Positions 1 to 8,215 of a DNA stretch of 64,000 nucleotides are shown piece after piece. Under the pieces are notes generated by a model. It worked only from the letters and a program-made list of their open reading frames with translations. It did no database searches and was not told the DNA's origin. How positions within the stretch are numbered: position 1 is the stretch's first letter; each line of letters begins with the position of its first letter. A program made the translations under genes and the position numbers. The stretch comes from CAIMMJ01 sp037131955 (GTDB lineage Bacteria > Bacteroidota > Bacteroidia > UBA4408), in the NCBI GenBank assembly GCA_037131955.1, contig JBAXQC010000005.1, positions 9,049-73,048 of the forward strand, given 5' to 3'.

Positions 1-132
1 CTTAAAATTATATTCCATTGTAATGCGATGATGTGTTTAAAAAAATCGTGCAAATGTAACAATTAGGCACTACTTAAAAAGTAATTGGTTTATCCATTTA
101 GTTAGCAAGTATAAATATTTCTTACAAATAGC

Positions 133-356
133 GGGGCTTTGCCCCAAACCCCATTTACTTTTTTGCCTTGATGCAAAAAAGTAAACAAAAAAAATCAAGG
201 CTTAAAATTAAAATTGGACAAATTCTACATCAATTTTTTTCGCACCATCAGAGCCACTTCCAAGCTATTTCCAACGCCACGTTCGCTGATGGCTTTGCTC
301 ATGCCATCGCTAAAAAATTGATTTGATTTGTTAGCCAATTTTAATTTAATGCCAAG
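133..356. repeat. Composite intergenic repeat with nested hairpins
   Basis: No gene is visible in bases 1-503. From 133 to 145 a GGGGC-TTT-GCCCC hairpin is followed by a perfect 13-bp inverted repeat (154-166 with 173-185, TTTACTTTTTTGC and its complement) whose loop, GCCTTGAT at 165-172, can alternatively pair with ATCAAGGC at 194-201. A larger imperfect inverted repeat then runs from about 202-241 to 314-356 and encloses a small GATGGC-type hairpin near 283-306. Hairpin units of this GGGGCTTTGCCCC kind recur between genes in many Bacteroidota genomes (recalled, not searched). It codes for nothing visible. Flanks 1-132 and 357-471 hold nothing I recognise. Confidence 0.6.
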
Positions 357-471
357 TTCTTACTTTGATAACTAGCCTTTTCATTCTCCTCCACGGTAGA
401 ATGGTTAATCCAAATTAGTAAATAGTGATTGTTGGTAATTAATGTTGATAAAATTGAAAGGGGAGCAATCA

Positions 472-497
472 TTGAGTAGTTTGCTGTAATACTTTTG
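472..497 (+). promoter_or_regulatory. Bacteroidota-type promoter of the GH3/beta-lactamase gene
   Basis: TACTTTTG at 490-497 matches the -7 consensus TAnnTTTG, and a TTG at 472-474 lies in the right area for the -33 element. The ATG at 504 is only six bases beyond the -7 box, so the transcript would be leaderless or nearly so. Confidence 0.55.
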
Positions 498-503
498 CAT
501 TTA

Positions 504-3500
504 ATGAATTTTAAACGAATATTAATTTGGTTGATGGCTACTGTTATGCTGTTCTCTTTTGAGGAAAGCGTAAGAGCACACTATTATTCGCCACCAAAAA
601 AGGGCAAACATTCCAAAAAGAAAAAATCTAAATACAAGCGGAAAAAAAAGGGAAAGAAAAAAACATACTCTGCTAAAGTTGTTTACAAACTACCTGTAGA
701 AAAAAAGATTTACCCACAATCTAATTGGGCAAAAGAAGTGCTTAAAGAATTAACGTTGGAGCAAAAAATTGGCCAGTTATTTATGGTGGCAGCCTATAGC
801 AACAGAGGAAAAGAACATGTAGATAATATTGTAAGTTTAATAGAAAATCAGAACATTGGCGGGTTAATATTTTTTCAGGGAGGACCTTATAGGCAAGCCA
901 ATTTAACCAACTATTACCAAAGTCTATCAAAAATTCCATTGCTAATTAGTATAGACGGCGAGTGGGGAATTTCTATGCGGTTAGACAGCACAATAAATTA
1001 TCCCAAGCAACTAACACTAGGAGCTATACAGCAAGAAGAGCTTATCTATAAAATGGGAGGTAGGATTGCCGATGAATGTTCAAGAATAGGAATACATGTA
1101 AATTTTGCACCTGTTATTGATGTAAACAACAATCCTAATAATCCTGTAATTGGTTTTAGATCATTTGGCGAGGACAAAGAGAATGTGAGCAGCAAAGGCT
1201 TGGCGTACATGTTTGGCCTGCAAGACAACAACGTAATTGCCTGCGCCAAGCATTTTCCTGGTCATGGCGATACAGAAGTAGATTCTCATAAAGGCTTACC
1301 AACACTATCTTTTGGAAAAGAAAGGATGGATTCTTTGGAACTGTATCCGTTTAAAGAGTTGTTTGAAGAGGGCTTGATGAGTGTAATGGCATCACATCTT
1401 AATGTGCCATTGTACGACACTGCAAAAAACGTTGGAGCTTCTTTGTCAAGAAACATGGTTACGGCTTTATTAAAAGACACCTTAAAATTTAAAGGATTAG
1501 TATTTACGGATGCTTTAGACATGAAGGGAGTAAGAAGTTTTTACAAACCCGGCGAAGTAGATTTAAAAGCCCTGTTGGCGGGTAATGATATTTTGGTGAA
1601 CTCCGAAGATGTTCCTACGGCAATAAAACTAATAAAGAGCGCTATAGACAGTTGTTATATTTCGGTAGACGAAATAGACGAACACGTTAAAAAAATATTA
1701 TTGGCAAAACAATGGGTGGGCTTAAACATGTATGAACCAATCGATTTAAAAAACTTAAAGGAGGATTTAAACGAACCAAAAGCACTGGCACTAAACAAAT
1801 CTTTGTACAAGGCGGCACTTACACTACTTAGCAACAACAACATTATTCCATTAAAAAGATTGGATACATTAAAAATAGCTAACCTAATTATCAGCGAAAC
1901 TAACACATCTGTTTTTGCCGAAACAGTAGAAAAATACACCTCTTGTTCCACATTTTTTTATTCGAACAAGCTGCCGCAAAACGGAAAAGATTCGATACTG
2001 TCTCAACTTAAAAACTATAATTTGGTGCTGGTGTCAGTAGAAAATTCAACTAGAAAAATAGAGAACAATTATAACGTAAATCCAGAAACAGTTAGTTTAA
2101 TTAAAAACCTAAAAAAATCTTCAAAAGTTATTTTAAACTTAATGGCAAATCCTTACAGCTTATCTAAGTTTGCAGGTGCCGATTCATTGGATGCAATAGT
2201 AATGCCTTACGAAAAAAATGAACTAACGGCAGAGCTTGCCGCAGAGCTTATTTTTGGTGGGGTTGGAGCCGAAGGCAAACTTCCTGTAAATGCCTCTCCG
2301 CAATTTAAAATTGGAACAGGAATTAAACTCACCAAAACTACAAGACTTAGTTATGTGGAGCCCCAAGAAATAAATATAGAAAAAAAGTACATCAATAAAA
2401 TAGATTCTATTGTTGCAAATGCTCTACAAGCAAATGCTTTTCCAGGATGCCAGGTTCTTGCCGCAAAAGATGGAAAAGTGTTTTTAAATAAATCCTATGG
2501 TTCTATTTCAAATGCAAGCACTACAGCCGTTAGCAACAAAAACATCTACGACATTGCGTCGGTTACAAAAGTTGCAGCATCAACGCTATCGCTAATGAGG
2601 TTGTACGATGCAGGCGTTTATAACTTAGACGATACGTATTCTAAATATTTGCCCGAACTAAAAAATTCTAACAAAAAAGACTTAACATTTCGTGACCAAC
2701 TTACACATCAAGGCAGGTTAAAACCGTATTTACCCTATTACCTTCAAACCATAGATAGCACGGGCCCAATAAATACAATGTATAAAAAATTTGCAGACAA
2801 AGATTATTCTATACCAATAGCCGATAGTTTGTATGCACTAAATTCTATTTCAGATTCGTTGTACAGCAAAATTATTACCACCTCACTTGAACCTCAAAAG
2901 CATTATTTATACAGTGATATGGGCTATTACTTTGCTAAAAAATTTATTGAAAAAGAAACGGGGAAAACCTTAGATAAATTCTCCCAAAGTATTTATTTAC
3001 AACTGGGGATGAACAATACCAATTATACACCATTAAACTATTTTCCAAAAGAAAGAATAGCGCCTACCGAAAATGATTTGAGATTTAGAAAGCAACTCAT
3101 TCAAGGATACGTTCACGACCAAGGGGCTGCCTTGCTGGGCGGTGTAGCTGGTCATGCAGGTGTTTTTAGCAATGCCAACGATTTAGCAAAATTGTTTCAA
3201 ATGTATTTAAACCATGGAGAGTATGGAGGAGAAACAATTATAAAAAAATCTACATTGGCAGAGTTTACTCGGTGCCAATTTTGCAAAGAGGGAAACCGCC
3301 GAGGCTTAGGATTTGATAAGCCAGAACCTAATCCTAAAAAAGGAAGCCCGTGTAGCAGAAGTGCCTCTCTCGAAAGCTTTGGGCACAGCGGCTTTACAGG
3401 AACTTTTGCATGGGCAGATCCTGCAAACGGTTTAGTGTATATTTTCTTGAGCAACAGAGTAAACCCCGATGCCAGCAACAACAAATTAGTGGAGATGAAT

Positions 3501-3551
3501 GTAAGAAGCAAGATTCAGGATGTGTTGTATGAGGCAATAAAAGAAAAATAG
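504..3551 (+). CDS. Glycoside hydrolase family 3 / class C beta-lactamase-type serine hydrolase fusion
   Basis: A predicted exported two-domain enzyme of 1015 residues. The signal peptide (MNFKRILIWLMATVMLFSF) is followed by a very Lys-rich stretch to about residue 60, then a GH3 domain of NagZ type (about 70-420) with KHFPGHGD (His250) and the nucleophile motif FTDALDM (Asp336). A GH3 C-terminal-like region leads into a beta-lactamase-related domain (about 630-1015) with SVTK (Ser686/Lys689) and YSD (Tyr803). This fusion is common in Bacteroidota and is presumed to act on peptidoglycan or chitin-derived beta-N-acetylglucosaminides in the periplasm. I chose the ATG at 504 over an in-frame TTG at 495 because that TTG lies within the promoter -7 box. 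The substrate of the serine hydrolase half is unknown. Confidence 0.85.
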   Translation: MNFKRILIWLMATVMLFSFEESVRAHYYSPPKKGKHSKKKKSKYKRKKKGKKKTYSAKVVYKLPVEKKIYPQSNWAKEVLKELTLEQKIGQLFMVAAYSNRGKEHVDNIVSLIENQNIGGLIFFQGGPYRQANLTNYYQSLSKIPLLISIDGEWGISMRLDSTINYPKQLTLGAIQQEELIYKMGGRIADECSRIGIHVNFAPVIDVNNNPNNPVIGFRSFGEDKENVSSKGLAYMFGLQDNNVIACAKHFPGHGDTEVDSHKGLPTLSFGKERMDSLELYPFKELFEEGLMSVMASHLNVPLYDTAKNVGASLSRNMVTALLKDTLKFKGLVFTDALDMKGVRSFYKPGEVDLKALLAGNDILVNSEDVPTAIKLIKSAIDSCYISVDEIDEHVKKILLAKQWVGLNMYEPIDLKNLKEDLNEPKALALNKSLYKAALTLLSNNNIIPLKRLDTLKIANLIISETNTSVFAETVEKYTSCSTFFYSNKLPQNGKDSILSQLKNYNLVLVSVENSTRKIENNYNVNPETVSLIKNLKKSSKVILNLMANPYSLSKFAGADSLDAIVMPYEKNELTAELAAELIFGGVGAEGKLPVNASPQFKIGTGIKLTKTTRLSYVEPQEINIEKKYINKIDSIVANALQANAFPGCQVLAAKDGKVFLNKSYGSISNASTTAVSNKNIYDIASVTKVAASTLSLMRLYDAGVYNLDDTYSKYLPELKNSNKKDLTFRDQLTHQGRLKPYLPYYLQTIDSTGPINTMYKKFADKDYSIPIADSLYALNSISDSLYSKIITTSLEPQKHYLYSDMGYYFAKKFIEKETGKTLDKFSQSIYLQLGMNNTNYTPLNYFPKERIAPTENDLRFRKQLIQGYVHDQGAALLGGVAGHAGVFSNANDLAKLFQMYLNHGEYGGETIIKKSTLAEFTRCQFCKEGNRRGLGFDKPEPNPKKGSPCSRSASLESFGHSGFTGTFAWADPANGLVYIFLSNRVNPDASNNKLVEMNVRSKIQDVLYEAIKEK

Positions 3552-3574
3552 CTAAATTTTCTCAAACTCTTTTC

Positions 3575-3582
3575 TATTTTTG
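3575..3582 (+). promoter_or_regulatory. -7 promoter element of kbl
   Basis: TATTTTTG is an exact match to TAnnTTTG, 17 bases before the kbl ATG, so kbl probably has its own promoter. Confidence 0.45.
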
Positions 3583-3599
3583 AACAAAATATTTAAAAC

Positions 3600-4787
3600 A
3601 TGTACGGAGCACTACAACAATTTTTGCAAGCAGAGTTGCAGAACATAGAACAACAAGGTTTATTTAAAAAAGAAAGAATAATTACGGGTCCACAAGGGGC
3701 AGATATAAAAGTAAGCACTGGGCAAGAAGTAATTAATTTTTGTGCCAATAATTATTTGGGATTATCGTCTCATCCCAAAGTGGTGCAAGCGGCAAAAGAT
3801 GCCTTAGATACTCACGGTTTTGGCATGTCGTCGGTAAGGTTTATTTGTGGAACACAAGACATTCATAAAACTTTAGAAAGGAAAATTTCAGAGTTTTTAG
3901 GCACAGAAGATACCATTTTGTATGCTGCAGCATTTGATGCCAACGGTGGGGTATTTGAGCCATTGTTTGGCGAAGAAGATGCCATTATTAGCGACGAGTT
4001 AAATCATGCCTCAATAATAGATGGAGTAAGACTTTGCAAAGCTCAACGCTTTCGTTATAAAAATAACAACATGGAAGATTTGGAGCTACAATTAAAAAAC
4101 GCTTCCAATGCTAGACATAAAATTATTGTAACAGATGGAGTTTTTTCTATGGACGGTTACATTGCCAATTTAGCAGGAATTGTGGAGCTAGCAGAAAAAT
4201 ACAATGCCTTAATTATGGTGGATGAATGCCATGCTTCGGGTTTTATTGGAAAAACTGGTCGTGGCACACACGAGTACAACAATGTAATGGGAAAAATAGA
4301 CATCATTACTGGAACGCTAGGTAAAGCTTTAGGCGGAGCAATGGGAGGTTTTACATCTGGAAGAAAAGAAATAATAGAAATTTTAAGACAGCGCTCAAGA
4401 CCATACTTGTTTAGTAATTCATTGGCACCTTCAATTGTAGGAGCCTCTATTGCAGTATTGGATTTGCTGAGCGAAACCACCGAATTGCGAGACAAAGTAA
4501 TGAGTAATGCCTTGTACTTTAGAGAAGGTATGACAAAAGCCGGGTTCGACATTAAGCCTGGAATTCACCCCATAACTCCTGTAATGTTGTACGACGCAAA
4601 AAGTGCCCAACAAATGGCAGCAGAATTATTAAACGAAGGAATTTATGTAATAGGTTTCTTTTACCCTGTAGTGCCCAAAGACAAAGCAAGAATTAGGGTG
4701 CAGGTTTCGGCAGCACACACCAAAGAACATTTAGACAAGGCAATTGCAGCGTTTACTAAAGTGGGAAAGAAATTAGGTGTAATATAA
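3600..4787 (+). CDS. kbl: Glycine C-acetyltransferase (2-amino-3-ketobutyrate CoA ligase)
   Basis: A 395-residue PLP-dependent alpha-oxoamine synthase, the usual length. It cleaves 2-amino-3-ketobutyrate with CoA into glycine and acetyl-CoA in threonine breakdown. Visible landmarks are the early NFCANNYLGLSSHP segment, DECHASGF with the cofactor-ring Asp near residue 208, and TGTLGKALGGAMGG carrying the Schiff-base Lys242. The NFCANNYLG start and overall match favour Kbl over BioF, HemA or serine palmitoyltransferase. The partner threonine dehydrogenase gene (tdh) is not in the window. Preceded by its own -7 element and followed within 25 bases by an unrelated secreted-protein gene. Confidence 0.93.
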   Translation: MYGALQQFLQAELQNIEQQGLFKKERIITGPQGADIKVSTGQEVINFCANNYLGLSSHPKVVQAAKDALDTHGFGMSSVRFICGTQDIHKTLERKISEFLGTEDTILYAAAFDANGGVFEPLFGEEDAIISDELNHASIIDGVRLCKAQRFRYKNNNMEDLELQLKNASNARHKIIVTDGVFSMDGYIANLAGIVELAEKYNALIMVDECHASGFIGKTGRGTHEYNNVMGKIDIITGTLGKALGGAMGGFTSGRKEIIEILRQRSRPYLFSNSLAPSIVGASIAVLDLLSETTELRDKVMSNALYFREGMTKAGFDIKPGIHPITPVMLYDAKSAQQMAAELLNEGIYVIGFFYPVVPKDKARIRVQVSAAHTKEHLDKAIAAFTKVGKKLGVI

Positions 4788-4811
4788 TTTTACTCAAATA
4801 GATTAATTTTT

Positions 4812-7800
4812 ATGAAGGATATTTTAAAAAAAATTACTTTATTTTTTGTTTTCTTTTTGATTAACTCATTATTTTCTTTTGCCCAAGAAGGTTCTTTAGA
4901 TTTGAGTTTTAATTCAAGCGATTTTGGATATGGTTCAGGGGAAGGTGTAAACAATAGCGTAAATACCATTTCATTGCAGAGCAATGGAAAAATTGTTTTT
5001 GCTGGTCAGTTCGATACATACAACTCTTTTAGTCGAAATAGAGCAGCAAGGGCAGAATCAAATGGTTTGATTGATCCCTCTTTTTCGGTTGCCGATGGAT
5101 TTAATAATGTGGTAAGGGCAAGTGCTGTGCAAAGTGATGGAAAAATACTATTTGGTGGGGATTTTGGGCAATTTAATAATCAAGTTAGAAACAGAATTTT
5201 AAGATTAAATGCCAATGGTAGTATAGATAATACGTTTAATGCAGGAGGTGGTGCAGGAGCATCTGTTTTCGCCATTGCCATTCAGCCCGATGGAAAAGTA
5301 ATTATTGGTGGTTCTTTTTCTTCTTACAATACCACTTTTATAAACTACATTGTTAGGGCAAATCCTAATGGTAGTGTTGACAACACCTTTTCTATTGGCA
5401 CAGGCCCAAATAATAGTGTAAGAGATATTTTAATTCAACCTGATGGTAAAATAATAATTGCCGGTTTATTTACTTCTTACAATGGTAATCCAGCCAATAG
5501 AATTGCCCGATTAAACAGTGATGGCTCTTTTGATAATACTTTTAATATTGGCACAGGTGCCAACAATTTGGTAAATACTATAGCCATTGAACCCAACAAT
5601 AAGTTGGTGATTGCTGGAAACTTTACTTCTTACAACGGGAGTTCTATAAACAGAATAGCAAGGCTAAACCCAGACGGTAGTTTAGACAATACCTTTAATG
5701 TTGGAACAGGAGCAAATGCCTTTATCATAAAAATCTTGCTGCAGCCCGATGGAAAAGTTTTTGCCTTGGGCGACTTTATTACTTTTAATGGCCAAAGTAG
5801 AAATCGTTATGCAAGATTAAATAACGACGGTAGCATTGACGAATCTTTCTTGATTACCTCCGGTGCAAATACTTCGGTGCTTTCTGCTGTATTGCAACCA
5901 GATGGAAAAATAGTTTTGGGTGGTTTGTTTGCATTAGTAAACGGCACAACAGCAAATGGTGTTGTTCGATTAAATTCAAACGGAAGCATAGATAATAGCT
6001 TTAATCAAACAAGTGGAGCTAATAATTTTGTGGAAGAATTAGCAGTTCAAAATGATGGAAAAATTTTAGTTGGAGGCAATTTTCAAGTTTACAATGGTGT
6101 TGACGTTGGATATTTAACTAGAGTCAATAACGACGGTTCAATTGATAATACTTTTTCGGGATTCAGCGGAGTTAATGCACAAGTACAAGCAATAGCAATT
6201 CAACCTGATAATAAAATATTAATAGGCGGAGGTTTTACTTCAGTAAATGGTATTACAAGAAATAGAATAGCTCGGCTAAATTCCGATGGAAGTTTGGATT
6301 TGACGTTCAATATAGGAACCGGGTTTGATAACAATGTTTTTGAAGTAACACAGCAACAGGATGGAAAAATTTTAGTAGGAGGGAATTTCGTCTTTTACGA
6401 TGGTAACTTAAGTAGAAGATTAATAAGGTTAAATTCTAACGGAACATTTGATAATACCTTTAATGTGGGAATGGGTTCGCCGGACATAGTTAAAAGTATA
6501 GTATTACGAACCGATGGAAAAATTATTATTGCCGGAGCGTCAACTTATAATGACACCATTATTAATGGAATTGCGGTGCTTAATGCAAATGGTTCAATTT
6601 ACAACGGATTTACGTATCCTAGTAGTTCACAAGGAGGAATAGAAAAGGCAGTACTTCAACCAAATGGAAAAATAATAACGTTTGGCTCTTTCTATGAATT
6701 TAATGGGCTAAATGCAGAATCAATAATAAGGTTAAATGAAGATGGCTCAATAGACAATACTTTTATATATCCAACAAATGTAAATAATCCAATTCTATCA
6801 GCAGCACTGCAGCCAAACGGAAAGATAATTATTGGCGGTGTTTTTACTAATTACAATGGCTCTTCACAAAATTATATTGCTAGGTTAAACGCAAATGGAA
6901 CATTAGATAATACATTTATATCAGGGTCTGCTGCAAATGCTCAATTACGTGCAATAGCATTGCAAAACAACGGACAAATTATGATTGGAGGACTTTTTAC
7001 TTCCTATAATGGAATAGGCAGAAACAGGATAGCAAGATTAAACAATTGTTCTGGCACAACCTTTTCTACCATTAGTGCAACTTCCTGCAATGCCTACACA
7101 GCAGCAAATGGACAAGTGTTTACTAGTAGTGGCACATACAATGTAACCATTCCAAATTCTGCGGGATGCGACAGTGTAATTACACTAAATTTAAACATAA
7201 ATTTACCAAGTTCTACAACAATAAATCAAACAGCATGCAATAGCTTTATTGCTCCTAACGGAACAACATTGACGAACTCTGGCACATACAACTATACTTT
7301 TATTAATAACAATGGTTGTGATAGCTTGGTTCAATTAAATCTTACTATTGTTAATTCTTCACAAAATATTATTTCGGCTAATGTTTGCAATAGCTATACT
7401 GCCGCAAATGGCGAGGTATATGCCACTTCCGGAATATACACTCAAAACTTTACCAATGCTGCCGGTTGCGACAGCACACTCACGCTTATTCTTGAAATTA
7501 ATTATTCCGCAACAAATACAATAAATGCTACCGGCTGCACTAATTATATAGCTCCTAACGGACAAACCTTTGCGCAGGAAGGAACATACACAGTTACTAT
7601 TCCTACATTTTATGGTTGCGATAGTGTAATTACAATTAGTTTAACTTTAGGAGCAATAGACACTACTGTAAATATTTTTGCCCCCGGTTTTCAAGCAAAT
7701 GAATCGCAAGCAATTTACCAGTGGTTAGATTGCGATAATAATTATGCTCCTATTTCCGGCGAAGTAAATCGTGAGTTTTTCCCCAACTCAACAGGCAATT

Positions 7801-8132
7801 ATGCTGTTCAAATTTCTAAAAACGGATGTGTTGATACTTCTGAATGTTACACTTATTTGCCTGTAAATTATACAGAAAGAAAAATAAATTCTGCTTTTTT
7901 GTTGTTTCCAAATCCTACCAATCATACAGTTTTTTTAAAAACGGCACCCCTTGCTGAAATCAAACAAATTGTAATAACAGACTTTCTTGGCAAATCCGTT
8001 AGCACAATTAATGTACAAAACCAAGAAATAATTGCGATTGATGTTTCTAATTTAGAAAATGGAGTTTACTTTATTGATGTTTTAAATTTGGAAACACCTC
8101 AAAAGTTTCGTTTTGTAAAACACCAACATTAA
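4812..8132 (+). CDS. Delta-60 repeat secreted protein with T9SS sorting domain
   Basis: A predicted surface or secreted protein of 1106 residues. Residues 1-24 form a signal peptide ending SLFSFAQ. Residues about 25-745 are roughly fourteen beta-propeller-like delta-60 repeats, each with the form QPDGKIxIGGxFTxYNG...RIARLNxDGSxDxTFN. Residues about 750-965 hold four copies of a Cys-containing unit of about 70 residues (ANGxxFxxSGTY...GCDSxxxLxL). The last 70 residues (FLLFPNPT to the C-terminal FVKHQH) are a type A T9SS sorting domain that directs export through the outer membrane. Such proteins are probably surface adhesins or scaffolds; the ligand is unknown. Confidence 0.88.
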   Translation: MKDILKKITLFFVFFLINSLFSFAQEGSLDLSFNSSDFGYGSGEGVNNSVNTISLQSNGKIVFAGQFDTYNSFSRNRAARAESNGLIDPSFSVADGFNNVVRASAVQSDGKILFGGDFGQFNNQVRNRILRLNANGSIDNTFNAGGGAGASVFAIAIQPDGKVIIGGSFSSYNTTFINYIVRANPNGSVDNTFSIGTGPNNSVRDILIQPDGKIIIAGLFTSYNGNPANRIARLNSDGSFDNTFNIGTGANNLVNTIAIEPNNKLVIAGNFTSYNGSSINRIARLNPDGSLDNTFNVGTGANAFIIKILLQPDGKVFALGDFITFNGQSRNRYARLNNDGSIDESFLITSGANTSVLSAVLQPDGKIVLGGLFALVNGTTANGVVRLNSNGSIDNSFNQTSGANNFVEELAVQNDGKILVGGNFQVYNGVDVGYLTRVNNDGSIDNTFSGFSGVNAQVQAIAIQPDNKILIGGGFTSVNGITRNRIARLNSDGSLDLTFNIGTGFDNNVFEVTQQQDGKILVGGNFVFYDGNLSRRLIRLNSNGTFDNTFNVGMGSPDIVKSIVLRTDGKIIIAGASTYNDTIINGIAVLNANGSIYNGFTYPSSSQGGIEKAVLQPNGKIITFGSFYEFNGLNAESIIRLNEDGSIDNTFIYPTNVNNPILSAALQPNGKIIIGGVFTNYNGSSQNYIARLNANGTLDNTFISGSAANAQLRAIALQNNGQIMIGGLFTSYNGIGRNRIARLNNCSGTTFSTISATSCNAYTAANGQVFTSSGTYNVTIPNSAGCDSVITLNLNINLPSSTTINQTACNSFIAPNGTTLTNSGTYNYTFINNNGCDSLVQLNLTIVNSSQNIISANVCNSYTAANGEVYATSGIYTQNFTNAAGCDSTLTLILEINYSATNTINATGCTNYIAPNGQTFAQEGTYTVTIPTFYGCDSVITISLTLGAIDTTVNIFAPGFQANESQAIYQWLDCDNNYAPISGEVNREFFPNSTGNYAVQISKNGCVDTSECYTYLPVNYTERKINSAFLLFPNPTNHTVFLKTAPLAEIKQIVITDFLGKSVSTINVQNQEIIAIDVSNLENGVYFIDVLNLETPQKFRFVKHQH

Positions 8133-8215
8133 AAATTAAAAAGAAAACTAATAACCTAGTTCTTTTTTATTTACTTTTACAACTTGATTTGTAGCTTTTT
8201 ACAATCATGTAATTA

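Noticed and set aside
1..132. Possible gene end at the left edge of the window
   Set aside because: All frames contain early stops and no recognisable peptide; left as intergenic.
4900..7060. Periodic repeats, possible CRISPR or tandem DNA array
   Set aside because: They are imperfect coding repeats of about 150 bases in one continuous frame with a signal peptide and sorting domain; no identical short repeats with unique spacers exist.
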